DNA from: Stutzerimonas stutzeri
GTDB taxonomy: Bacteria; Pseudomonadota; Gammaproteobacteria; Pseudomonadales; Pseudomonadaceae
DNA length: 64,000 nt
Reading direction: 5' to 3'
Assembly (NCBI GenBank): GCA_002387205.1
Contig: DGLA01000001.1
Span: 1 to 64,000 of the forward strand
In this document: positions 55,304-64,000 of the stretch, piece by piece
Layout of the letters: each line of letters begins with the position of its first letter
Numbering within the stretch: position 1 is the stretch's first letter
Made by a program: the position numbers and the translations under genes
Notes under the pieces: model-generated
Told to the model about the DNA's origin: nothing
Databases searched by the model: none
Seen by the model: only the letters and a program-made list of their open reading frames with translations

Positions 55304-57493
55304 ATGCATGACGATCTCTCTCTTCTCCTGAACTCCCTCAACGATGCCCAGCGCCAGGCTGTAGCCGCGCCGCTGGGTCGTCAATTGGTCCTCGCCGGTG
55401 CCGGCTCGGGCAAGACGCGGGTGCTGGTGCACCGCATCGCCTGGCTGCACCAGGTGGAACGTGCATCATTGCATTCGATCCTTTCAGTGACCTTTACCAA
55501 CAAGGCCGCCGCGGAAATGCGCCAGCGCATCGAGCAGCTGATGAAGGTCAACCCGCAAGGCATGTGGGTCGGCACCTTCCACGGCCTGGCCCATCGCCTG
55601 CTGCGCGCGCACTGGCAGGAAGCCAAGCTGGCGCAGAATTTCCAGATCCTCGATTCCGATGACCAGCAGCGCTTGGTCAAGCGAGTGATCCGCGAACTCG
55701 GCCTCGACGAGCAGCGTTGGCCGGCACGGCAGGCCCAGTGGTGGATCAACGGGCAGAAGGACGAAGGCTTAAGGCCCAAGCACATCCAGCCCAGCGGCGA
55801 CCTGTTCCTGGCCACCATGCTGAGCATTTACCAGGCCTACGAAGAAGCCTGTGCCCGCGCCGGGGTCATCGACTTTTCCGAGCTGCTGCTGCGCGCGCTG
55901 GACCTGTGGCGCGACAACCCGGGCCTGCTCGACCATTACCAGCGACGCTTCCGCCACATCCTGGTGGACGAGTTCCAGGACACCAACGCCGTCCAGTACG
56001 CCTGGCTGCGCCTATTGGCCAAGGGCGGCGACAGCCTGATGGTGGTGGGCGATGACGACCAGTCGATCTACGGCTGGCGCGGCGCCCGGGTCGAGAACCT
56101 GCACCAGTTCAGCGAAGACTTCCAGGACGCCGAAACCATCCGCCTGGAGCAGAACTATCGCTCCACCGCCTGCCTCCTCAAGGCCGCCAACGCGCTGATT
56201 GCCAACAACCAGGGCCGCCTGGGCAAGGAACTGTGGACCGAGGGCTGCGAGGGCGAGCCCATCAGCCTCTACGCCGCGTTCAATGAGCACGACGAAGCGC
56301 GCTATGTGGTCGAGAGCATCGAAAAAGCCATCCGCGACGGCATGAGCCGCAGCGAGATCGCCATTCTCTATCGCTCCAACGCCCAGTCGCGGGTACTCGA
56401 AGAAGCGCTGCTGCGTGAACGCATCCCCTATCGAATCTACGGCGGCCAGCGCTTCTTCGAACGCGCCGAGATCAAGAACGCCATGGCCTACCTGCGCCTG
56501 ATCCAGGCGCGGGACAACGACGCGGCGCTGGAGCGGGTGATCAACGTGCCGGCGCGCGGAATTGGTGAAAAGACCGTCGAGTGCCTGCGCCAGCTCGCGC
56601 GTCAGCAGGAAACCTCGATGTGGGCTGCGCTGCACCAGGCCGTCGGCACCAAAGTGGTGTCGGGCCGTGCCGCCAGCGCGCTGAACGGCTTCGTCGAGTT
56701 GATCGACACGCTCGCGCTAAAGGTCGAAGGCATGCAGCTGCACAACATGGCGCAGCTGGTGATCGAGCAGTCCGGGCTGCTGGCCTATCACCGGGACGAA
56801 AAGGGCGAGAAGGCCCAGGCACGGGTAGAAAACCTCGAAGAACTGGTCTCCGCTGCGCGCGCCTTCGATCACTACAGTGAAGAGGAAGAAGACGAGCAGA
56901 CGCCACTGGCCGCTTTCCTCGACCACGCCTCGCTGGAAGCGGGCGAGCAGCAGGCTGGCGACCACGAGGACAGCGTGCAGCTGATGACCCTGCACAGCGC
57001 CAAGGGCCTGGAATTCCCGCTGGTGTTTCTCGTCGGCATGGAAGAAGGTCTGTTCCCGCACAAGATGAGCCTGGAAGAACCGGGCCGCCTGGAAGAGGAA
57101 CGCCGTCTGGCCTACGTCGGCATCACCCGCGCCATGCAGCAGCTGATCGTGACCTACGCCGAAACCCGCAGGCTGTATGGCAGCGAGACCTACAACAAGA
57201 TTTCACGCTTCGTGCGGGAGTTGCCGCCCGCCCTGGTCAGCGAAGTGCGCCTGAGCAACACCGTCAGCCGCAGCTTCAATAGCCGTGGCATGAGCGGCGG
57301 CTCCCTGTTTGACGGCGCCAATGTGCCGGAAACCCCGTTCAATCTCGGTCAGCGCGTCCGCCATTCACTGTTCGGTGAGGGCACCATTCTCAATTTCGAA
57401 GGCTCCGGCGCTCAGGCAAGGGTCCAGGTAAATTTCGAGAGTGAAGGAAGCAAGTGGTTGATGCTCAGTTATGCCAAACTGGAAGCGCTATGA
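55304..57493 (+). CDS. uvrD: UvrD, DNA helicase II
   Basis: UvrD is the 3'-5' SF1 helicase of nucleotide excision and mismatch repair. The 729-residue product has Walker A GAGSGKT at 32-38, the motif VDEFQDTNAVQY, GDDDQSIYGWRGA, LEQNYRS, and motif VI ITRAMQQL, and ends with the Tudor-like C-terminal domain (NLGQRVRHSLFGEGTILNFEGSG) typical of UvrD. The ATG at 55304 fits the family N-terminus. It is probably monocistronic, as a palindrome at its stop codon separates it from the next gene. Confidence 0.97.
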   Translation: MHDDLSLLLNSLNDAQRQAVAAPLGRQLVLAGAGSGKTRVLVHRIAWLHQVERASLHSILSVTFTNKAAAEMRQRIEQLMKVNPQGMWVGTFHGLAHRLLRAHWQEAKLAQNFQILDSDDQQRLVKRVIRELGLDEQRWPARQAQWWINGQKDEGLRPKHIQPSGDLFLATMLSIYQAYEEACARAGVIDFSELLLRALDLWRDNPGLLDHYQRRFRHILVDEFQDTNAVQYAWLRLLAKGGDSLMVVGDDDQSIYGWRGARVENLHQFSEDFQDAETIRLEQNYRSTACLLKAANALIANNQGRLGKELWTEGCEGEPISLYAAFNEHDEARYVVESIEKAIRDGMSRSEIAILYRSNAQSRVLEEALLRERIPYRIYGGQRFFERAEIKNAMAYLRLIQARDNDAALERVINVPARGIGEKTVECLRQLARQQETSMWAALHQAVGTKVVSGRAASALNGFVELIDTLALKVEGMQLHNMAQLVIEQSGLLAYHRDEKGEKAQARVENLEELVSAARAFDHYSEEEEDEQTPLAAFLDHASLEAGEQQAGDHEDSVQLMTLHSAKGLEFPLVFLVGMEEGLFPHKMSLEEPGRLEEERRLAYVGITRAMQQLIVTYAETRRLYGSETYNKISRFVRELPPALVSEVRLSNTVSRSFNSRGMSGGSLFDGANVPETPFNLGQRVRHSLFGEGTILNFEGSGAQARVQVNFESEGSKWLMLSYAKLEAL

Positions 57494-57504
57494 CGTTAAC
57501 GTCA
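57491..57504. promoter_or_regulatory. 14-base palindrome at the uvrD stop, possible operator
   Basis: TGACGTTAACGTCA is a perfect 14-base palindrome that contains the uvrD stop codon and lies 46 bases before the next gene's ATG. An AT-rich stretch with a TAATAAAAT-type -10 follows at 57517-57526. It may be a regulator site for the TRAP-type binding protein gene; no family can be named. Confidence 0.45.
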
Positions 57505-57549
57505 ACCTGTACCGATACTAATAAAATTCTCCAAAGGAACTAGCCATTC

Positions 57550-58659
57550 ATGAAACGCCGTCACTTGTTTGGTGCCGCCGCTGCCCTGCTTGCCTCCCTC
57601 AGCCTTGCAGGCTGCAACGACGAGAAGAAAGTCGAACCCTCCGCCGAGCCGAAGGCTGCCGCCGCACAAGCGCCTGAGACCTTCAACTGGAAGATGGTCA
57701 CCGCCTGGCCGAAGAACTATCCGGGCCTGGGCACTGCCGCCCAGCGTCTGGCTGACCGGGTCAGCGCCATGAGCGACGGCCGGCTGACCATCAAGGTCTA
57801 TGCCGCCGGCGAGCTGGTGCCGGCACTTGAGGTCTTCGACGCCGTCTCGCGCGGCACGGCCGAAATGGGGCACGGTGCCGCCTACTACTGGAAAGGCAAG
57901 GTCCCCACTGCGCAGTTCTTCACCTCGGTTCCGTTCGGCATGTCGACCAGTGAAATGAATGCCTGGCTGACCCGCGGCGGCGGTCAGGCATTCTGGGACG
58001 AGGCCTATGCGCCTTATGGCGTCAAACCCATGGTGGTCGGTAACACCGGCATGCAGATGGGTGGCTGGTTCAACAAGGAGATCAACTCGCTGCAGGACCT
58101 CAACGGCCTGAAGATCCGCACTCCGGGCCTGGGCGGCGAAGTGCTCAGCCGTCTCGGCGCGACCACCGTCAACATGCCCGGCGGCGAAGTGTTCACCGCG
58201 CTGCAGACCGGCGCGATCGATGCGACCGACTGGGTCAGCCCGTACAACGACCTTGCCTTTGGCCTGCACAAGGCCGCCAAGTACTACTACTACCCGGGCT
58301 GGCAGGAACCCCAGGCCGTGCTGGAGTTGCTGGTCAACCAGAAGGCCCTCGACAGCCTGCCGGACGACCTGCGCGCCATCCTCACCGAAGCTGCCCTCGC
58401 CGCCAGCCGCGACATGGTGGACGACTACGTCTACAACAACGCCATGGCCCTCGAGCAGTTGAAGCAGCAAGGCGCACAGCTCAAGCGTTTCCCCGATGAG
58501 GTGCTGAGCGCCATGCGCGAGCAGTCCGACGTCGTCCTTGGCGAGCTGGCCGCGCAAAGCGAGCTGAACGGCCGCATCTGGGCCTCGATGAAGGCGTTCC
58601 AGGCGCAGGTCAAGCCGATGCACGAGATATCCGAGAAAGAGCTGTATAACTGGCGTTGA
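57550..58659 (+). CDS. TRAP-type (DctP family) solute-binding lipoprotein
   Basis: The 369-residue protein resembles TRAP-transporter solute receptors of the TakP/2-oxo acid type: MVTAWPKNYPGLGTAAQRLADRVSAMSDGRLTIKVYAAGEL, then NTGMQMGGWFNKEINSLQDLNGLKIRTPGLGGEV and GAIDATDWVSPYNDLAFGL. The N-terminus MKRRHLFG has a twin arginine and ends with lipobox LAGC (Cys22), so a Tat-exported lipoprotein is possible. No DctQ or DctM membrane genes are adjacent, so it must work with a distant permease or have another role. AAAGGA precedes the ATG by 8 bases. Confidence 0.9.
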   Translation: MKRRHLFGAAAALLASLSLAGCNDEKKVEPSAEPKAAAAQAPETFNWKMVTAWPKNYPGLGTAAQRLADRVSAMSDGRLTIKVYAAGELVPALEVFDAVSRGTAEMGHGAAYYWKGKVPTAQFFTSVPFGMSTSEMNAWLTRGGGQAFWDEAYAPYGVKPMVVGNTGMQMGGWFNKEINSLQDLNGLKIRTPGLGGEVLSRLGATTVNMPGGEVFTALQTGAIDATDWVSPYNDLAFGLHKAAKYYYYPGWQEPQAVLELLVNQKALDSLPDDLRAILTEAALAASRDMVDDYVYNNAMALEQLKQQGAQLKRFPDEVLSAMREQSDVVLGELAAQSELNGRIWASMKAFQAQVKPMHEISEKELYNWR

Positions 58660-58793
58660 GTCAGATGTCCGCTGCGCTTGCGGGTGAGTCTCCAAGCGCA
58701 GCGGAGCAAAAGCCCGAAACACTCTATGACTGGCGTGCCCGCACCGGGCCATGCACCATCAGCGCCGTATCATCATCCATTCAGGAATACCAA

Positions 58794-59645
58794 ATGCAAC
58801 GTGTGCTCAGCATTTTCATGGCCCTGTGTATCAGCCTGACCTTCAGCCTTGACGTTCACGCCAAGCGCTTCGGCGGCGGCAAGAGCTTCGGCTCGGCGCC
58901 CAGCCATCAGACTCGCCAGGCACCCCAACAGACTCAGGCAGCGCCCAACCAGGCTGGCCGTCAGACCCCCGCCGCAGCCAGTGGCGCGTCGCGCTGGCTC
59001 GGCCCCCTGGCCGGTCTCGCCGCCGGTGGTCTGCTGGCTTCGATGTTCATGGGTGATGGCTTCGAAGGCATCCAGTTCATGGACATTCTGATCTTCGGCT
59101 TGATTGCCTTCCTGCTGTTCCGCTTCCTCGCCGCGCGCCGTCGTCAGCAGCAGCCTGCCATGGCCGGACACGGACATGGAAACGCACCGATGCAGCGCGA
59201 GATGCCGGCCCAGCAAACGATCTTCGGTGGCAGCAGTGCCGCTCGTGCAGCTGCCGCACCAGTGATCAACGCACCGGCCTGGTTCAACGAGCAGAACTTC
59301 GTCTCTGCCGCTCGTGAGCACTTCCTGTCGCTGCAACAGCACTGGGACGCCAACGAGATGGACAAGATCGGCGAGTTCGTCACACCGCAGCTGCTGGAGT
59401 TCCTAAAGCGCGAGCGTGCCGAGATCGGCGATGCCTACCAGTCCACTTACATCGATGACCTGCAGATTCAGCTCGACGGTGTGGACGATCAGGCCGACAA
59501 GACCGTTGCCACCCTGACCTTCGTCGGCGTGTCGAAGAACTCGCGTTTCGATCAGGGCGAGCCGTTCAGCGAAAGCTGGCGCATGGAGCGAGCCCAGGGC
59601 GAGAACCAGCCATGGCTGGTTGCCGGTATCCGCCAGAACGCCTGA
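58794..59645 (+). CDS. Tim44-like domain membrane protein
   Basis: The 283-residue product has a signal-like N-terminal segment (VLSIFMALCISLTFSLDVHA), an alanine-, glutamine- and proline-rich linker starting KRFGGGKSFGSAPSHQTRQ, a membrane segment (MDILIFGLIAFLLFRFLAAR, about 94-113) and a C-terminal Tim44-like domain (FNEQNFVSAAREHFLSLQQHWDANEMDKI). Bacterial Tim44-like proteins have no clear role. ATG 58794 follows AGGAAT; longer in-frame starts give no signal segment. A strong terminator follows. Confidence 0.87.
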   Translation: MQRVLSIFMALCISLTFSLDVHAKRFGGGKSFGSAPSHQTRQAPQQTQAAPNQAGRQTPAAASGASRWLGPLAGLAAGGLLASMFMGDGFEGIQFMDILIFGLIAFLLFRFLAARRRQQQPAMAGHGHGNAPMQREMPAQQTIFGGSSAARAAAAPVINAPAWFNEQNFVSAAREHFLSLQQHWDANEMDKIGEFVTPQLLEFLKRERAEIGDAYQSTYIDDLQIQLDGVDDQADKTVATLTFVGVSKNSRFDQGEPFSESWRMERAQGENQPWLVAGIRQNA

Positions 59646-59693
59646 TTGCTGCACCGTGAAGCAGGCCCAGGCATGCCCGGGTCGGCGTAATAA

Positions 59694-59726
59694 CCAGCCC
59701 CGCCACTTCGGCGGGGTTTGTTTTTG
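59694..59726 (+). terminator. Terminator after the Tim44-domain gene
   Basis: CCCCGCC (59698-59704) and GGCGGGG (59710-59716) form a stem with a 5-base loop, followed by TTTGTTTTTG. It is a typical intrinsic terminator. About 210 bases without a visible gene follow before selA. Confidence 0.9.
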
Positions 59727-59937
59727 GGCGAGCCACCAGCGCCTCAACCGCAACAAACCGAAGCAAGCTCCTCGGTAAGCGCCTGAACCCTGTGGATGAA
59801 TAGGCGTCTATGCTGTTCACCACAGCAATAGCCCAGAGGTCCTGTGTGTCAGGCAACATCGCAACAGGGTTCGGTGGCGGCGCCGAGGTAGGGTGCAGCA
59901 AGCCGTGTGACGCAGCCCAGCAGTGGGGTCACCCGCC

Positions 59938-61343
<1,406 letters not shown>

Positions 61344-61347
<4 letters not shown>

Positions 61348-63260
61348 TCATCGGAACCGCAGGCCATATCGACCACGGCAAGACCACCCTGCTCAAGGCG
61401 CTGACCGGGCAGGAGGGCGATCGTCGCCGCGAAGAGCAGCTGCGTGGCATCACCATCGATCTCGGCTACCTGTACGCCGCCCTGGATGGAGACGAACTCA
61501 CCGGTTTCATCGACATGCCCGGCCACGAGCGCCTGGTGCACAACATGCTGGCCGGCGCCTGCGGCATCGACTGCGTGCTGCTGGTGATCGCCGCCGATGA
61601 TGGCGTGATGCCACAGACCCGCGAGCATCTTTCGATCATCGAACTGCTGGGCATCCGCCGCGCCCTGGTGGCGCTGAGCAAGATCGACCGGGTCGAGCCC
61701 TCACGGGTCGAGGAGGCTCGCCGGGAGATCCGCGACCTGCTGGCGCCGGGCGCGCTCGCTGACGCGCCGATCTTTCCCGTGTCCAGCCTCACCGGGGAAG
61801 GTATCGACGCGCTGCGTGACGCGCTTCTGAGGGAAGCCGACCAGATCCAGCAGCGCAGCGACGAGGGCTACTTCCGCCTCGCCATCGACCGCGCCTTCAG
61901 CGTCAGTGGCGCCGGAGTCGTGGTCACCGGCACCGCCTTTGCCGGACGGGTGCAGGTTGGTGACGAACTGGTGCTGAGCCCTGGCAGCCGCCCGGTGCGC
62001 GTACGCGGACTGCGCGCGCAGAATCGCGAAGCCCAGCAGGCCCGGGCCGGCCAGCGCATTGCCCTGAACATTGCCGGCGATCGGCTCTCGGTCGAGGACA
62101 TCAGCCGCGGCGACTGGCTGCTGCACCCGGCGCTTCAGGCAGAGACCCGGCGCATCGACATCGAATTCGTCCTGCTGCCAAGCGAAGCCCGTGCGCTCAA
62201 GCACTGGACGCCGGTGCACGTACACCTCGGCGCCCAGGACGTCACCGGGCGCATCGCCTTGCTCGAAGGAGAATGTCTGGCGCCCGGCGGCCATGTGCAT
62301 GCACAGCTGCTGCTCAATGCGCCAGTGCATGCCGTGCATGGCGACCGGGTGGTGCTGCGCGACCAGTCCGCCCAGCGCACCCTGGGCGGCGGGCGCGTGC
62401 TCGACCCCTTCGCCCCACCGCGCAACCGCCACCGCCAGGCGCGCCTGGCGCAGCTGCGTGCGCTGTCCGGCGAGACCCTCGAAGACATTCTGCCGGCCCT
62501 GCTCTCCAGCGCTCTGAACGGCATCGAGCCGGCCGTGCTGGAACGCCAGTTCAATCGCCCGCGGCACACCTGGCAGCTCGGCGACGACGCCCTCGACATC
62601 ACCACCCGCCTCGGCCCGCGCCTGTTCGACCGCGGCACCTGGGATTATCTGCAACAAAGCCTGGTCGCCGCACTGGGGCGCTTTCATGAACAGCAACCCG
62701 ACGAACTCGGCCCGGACCGCGACCGCCTGCGTCGCTTCGCCCTGCCCTTGCTCGAGCGGCCGGTCTTCATCGCCCTGCTCGATCAGGTACTGGCCAGCGG
62801 GGCGGTGGAAGCCAGTGGCCCCTGGCTGCACCTGCCGGGCCATCGACTGCGTCTCACCGAGGAAGAGGAGTCGCTCAAGGACCGCCTCTGGCCGCTGATC
62901 GACTCGGCCCGCTTCGACCCGCCCTGGGTGCGCGACCTGGCGCGCGAACTGGATGTGGAGGAAGAACGCATCCGCCTGCTGCTGCGCAAACTGGCCCGCA
63001 TCGGCGCCCTGCAGCAGGTCGTCAAGGACCTGTTCTACCCCGAGGCGACCATCCGTCAACTGGCCAGCCAGATTCTGGAGATGGAAAGCCAGACCGGCGT
63101 CATTCGCGCTGCCGCCTTCCGCGACCAGATCCAGCTCGGCCGCAAACGCAGCATCCAGCTGCTCGAACACTTCGACCGCATCGGCTTTACCCGCCGCTTC
63201 GGCAATGAACGCAAGGTCCGCCGCGACAGCGCCTTGGCTTCGGAGACCGAGCTCAGGTAG
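61344..63260 (+). CDS. selB: SelB, selenocysteine-specific elongation factor
   Basis: SelB carries selenocysteyl-tRNA to ribosomes paused at UGA codons with a SECIS element. The 638-residue product has the G1 motif [14 protein letters not shown] near residues 7-20, GITIDLGY and [15 protein letters not shown], then EF-Tu-like domains II and III and four C-terminal winged-helix repeats that bind SECIS RNA. The ATG overlaps the selA stop (ATGA). The full length suggests that selenoprotein synthesis is kept, so an intact selC should exist outside the window. Confidence 0.97.
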
Positions 63261-63297
63261 CCTGAACCTCCTTTCCAGCTACACCCTTCCAGATAAA

Positions 63298-63339
63298 GGA
63301 AGGCAATCGCACCCGGTGGTGCGGCCGGGCTTCAAATCC
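63298..63339 (+). pseudogene. selC: selC (tRNA-Sec) 5' half, cut at the anticodon arm; probable attachment junction
   Basis: GGAAGGCA (acceptor 5' strand), CGCACC-CGGT-GGTGCG (the six-pair D arm typical of tRNA-Sec) and CCGGG with the anticodon loop CTTCAAA (UCA anticodon at 63332-63334) match bacterial tRNA-Sec. After TCC the expected stem and the rest of the tRNA (long variable arm, T arm, acceptor 3' strand) are missing and a T-run follows at once. The crossover point is probably within CTTCAAATCC. The anticodon loop of tRNA genes, and selC in particular, are known integration sites. The flanking selA-selB belong to the host side. Confidence 0.75.
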
Positions 63340-63366
63340 TGTTTTTTCTTTAGGGATTAGTGGGCT

Positions 63367-63404
63367 ACGTTGGCGAACGTTGGCGAACGTTGGCGAACGT
63401 TGGC
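63367..63404. repeat. 10-base tandem repeat near the selC junction
   Basis: ACGTTGGCGA is repeated three times without change (63367-63396) and followed by an eight-base partial copy ACGTTGGC. One unit is close to one helical turn, so the copies would face the same side of the DNA. The array lies 28 bases inside the suspected element end and could be integrase or excisionase arm sites, or iterons of another protein. Confidence 0.85.
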
Positions 63405-63578
63405 CAGAGCGCGGCTGTTTTTACGTCGTTCAAGCCTTTGTTGGGCTTTTCTGGAGTTCGATTTCGACACTTTTTCCAAAACCTACTAGGCTGTGGATAA
63501 CTTGCTTTTTAGGGGCCATTCCTGTAGGTTGCGCTCGCCCACGTTTCACGTCGCCGGTCTCGATCCAAGGAGGAAAAT

Positions 63579-64000
63579 ATGACTGATATTCAGAACATTT
63601 ATTCCGCCTTGGGCCGCCAAGGGCTTTCGAAAAATAAACTTTCCCACATTTTTCCCGAATGGTGGTCGCCTGAAATTGAGGCCACGCCGTCTGGGGCACA
63701 GCAAGCCAAGCTTTATCTGGCAAGGGCATTGAGCCTTCGTATTCGTCCAATCAGCGAGAATCCACCACGTATCGAATTTGATCTGCCTGAAGCACGGCGT
63801 TTCAAGCGCTCAGCTAAAACGACAGATGCCGAAATCGAAGTCGCGGTGGCGATTGCAAAAAGCGCTTCTCGCATAGCCATTTCTTCCTTAGAGCACGAGT
63901 TTTGCCCGCCTCCGCCTTCCGCGGCTGAAATTCGAAGCTTAATCTTGGGCAAAGGCAATCACTGGGTAGGTCTACAGCAGTTAATTGATTACTGCTGGGA
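63579..64000 (+). CDS. Partial gene at the right edge, ImmA/IrrE-like N-terminal region
   Basis: An open frame with a perfect AAGGAGG (63567-63573) 5 bases before its ATG runs off the window, giving 140 residues. It begins MTDIQNIYSALGRQGLSKNK, followed by FPEWWSPEIEATPSGAQQAKLYLARALSLRIRP and later FDLPEARRFKRSAKTTDAEIEVAVAIAKSASRIA and HWVGLQQLIDYCW. This resembles the N-terminal part of ImmA/IrrE-type proteins that have a peptidase domain with HExxH further on, usually found on mobile elements. The catalytic part is outside the window, so the assignment is tentative. The codon use is more AT-rich than in the host genes. Confidence 0.5.
   Translation, partial: MTDIQNIYSALGRQGLSKNKLSHIFPEWWSPEIEATPSGAQQAKLYLARALSLRIRPISENPPRIEFDLPEARRFKRSAKTTDAEIEVAVAIAKSASRIAISSLEHEFCPPPPSAAEIRSLILGKGNHWVGLQQLIDYCW

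Noticed and set aside
63298..63400. Complete tRNA-Sec gene
   Set aside because: Only the acceptor 5' strand, D arm and anticodon loop fit; the variable arm, T arm and acceptor 3' strand are absent in the following 100 bases.
63367..63404. CRISPR array
   Set aside because: The 10-base units are directly adjacent without spacers and far shorter than CRISPR repeats.

Overview
The window is a GC-rich chromosomal segment of a Pseudomonas-type gammaproteobacterium. Gene content and order closely follow the Pseudomonas aeruginosa chromosome: typA-thiI-glnA-ntrBC-trmL, hslVU-DUF971-ubiEJB-hisIE-tatABC-rsmE, dtd-pip, fbp, and pycAB-LysR-RpiR-zwf-trhP-GGDEF/EAL-uvrD. The complete ectABCD-ask cluster for ectoine and hydroxyectoine, and the absence of the pha genes between DUF971 and ubiE, point to the P. 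stutzeri (Stutzerimonas) group. That assignment is inference.

Layout. 1-313: tandem promoters of an rRNA operon reading leftward out of the window. 621-3896: remnant of a type VI secretion locus, with tssA broken by a stop and a frameshift, tssB intact and tssC missing its 3' end. 3942-14067: housekeeping and nitrogen-control block (typA, thiI, glnA with a sigma54/NtrC promoter, two DUF4124 genes, ntrB-ntrC, trmL). 14185-16548: a YdeP-type molybdopterin oxidoreductase. 16608-18756: heat-shock protease hslVU behind a sigma32-type promoter. 18843-25806: DUF971, ubiE-ubiJ-ubiB, hisI-hisE, tatABC, rsmE, UPF0158. 25826-34182: dtd, pip, lipoproteins, lipocalin, DUF924, fbp, glgP, a YkgJ-type protein and a thioesterase. 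34256-39722: leftward block of pyruvate carboxylase (pycA, pycB), bicarbonate transporter sbtA, PII-like sbtB and carbonic anhydrase, which together look like a bicarbonate supply and use module. 39971-43661: LysR regulator, a small protein, an RpiR/HexR-type regulator and zwf with a palindromic operator. 44316-49082: ectoine cluster, apparently inserted between zwf and trhP together with a CtaG/DUF2243 pair. 50589-59645: trhP, a PAS-GGDEF-EAL protein, uvrD, an orphan TRAP-type solute-binding lipoprotein and a Tim44-domain protein. 59938-63260: selA-selB.

Right edge. Just after selB lies the 5' half of a selenocysteine tRNA gene (63298-63339). It breaks off at the anticodon arm into different-looking DNA carrying a four-fold 10-bp tandem repeat and the start of an ImmA/IrrE-like gene that runs off the window. 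This looks like the left junction of an integrated element in selC and is the most interesting boundary here.

Four related intergenic hairpin repeats, one of which supplies the last codons of thiI, and a REP-like pair inside the ectoine cluster are the main repeats. No complete RNA gene, insertion sequence or CRISPR array was seen.
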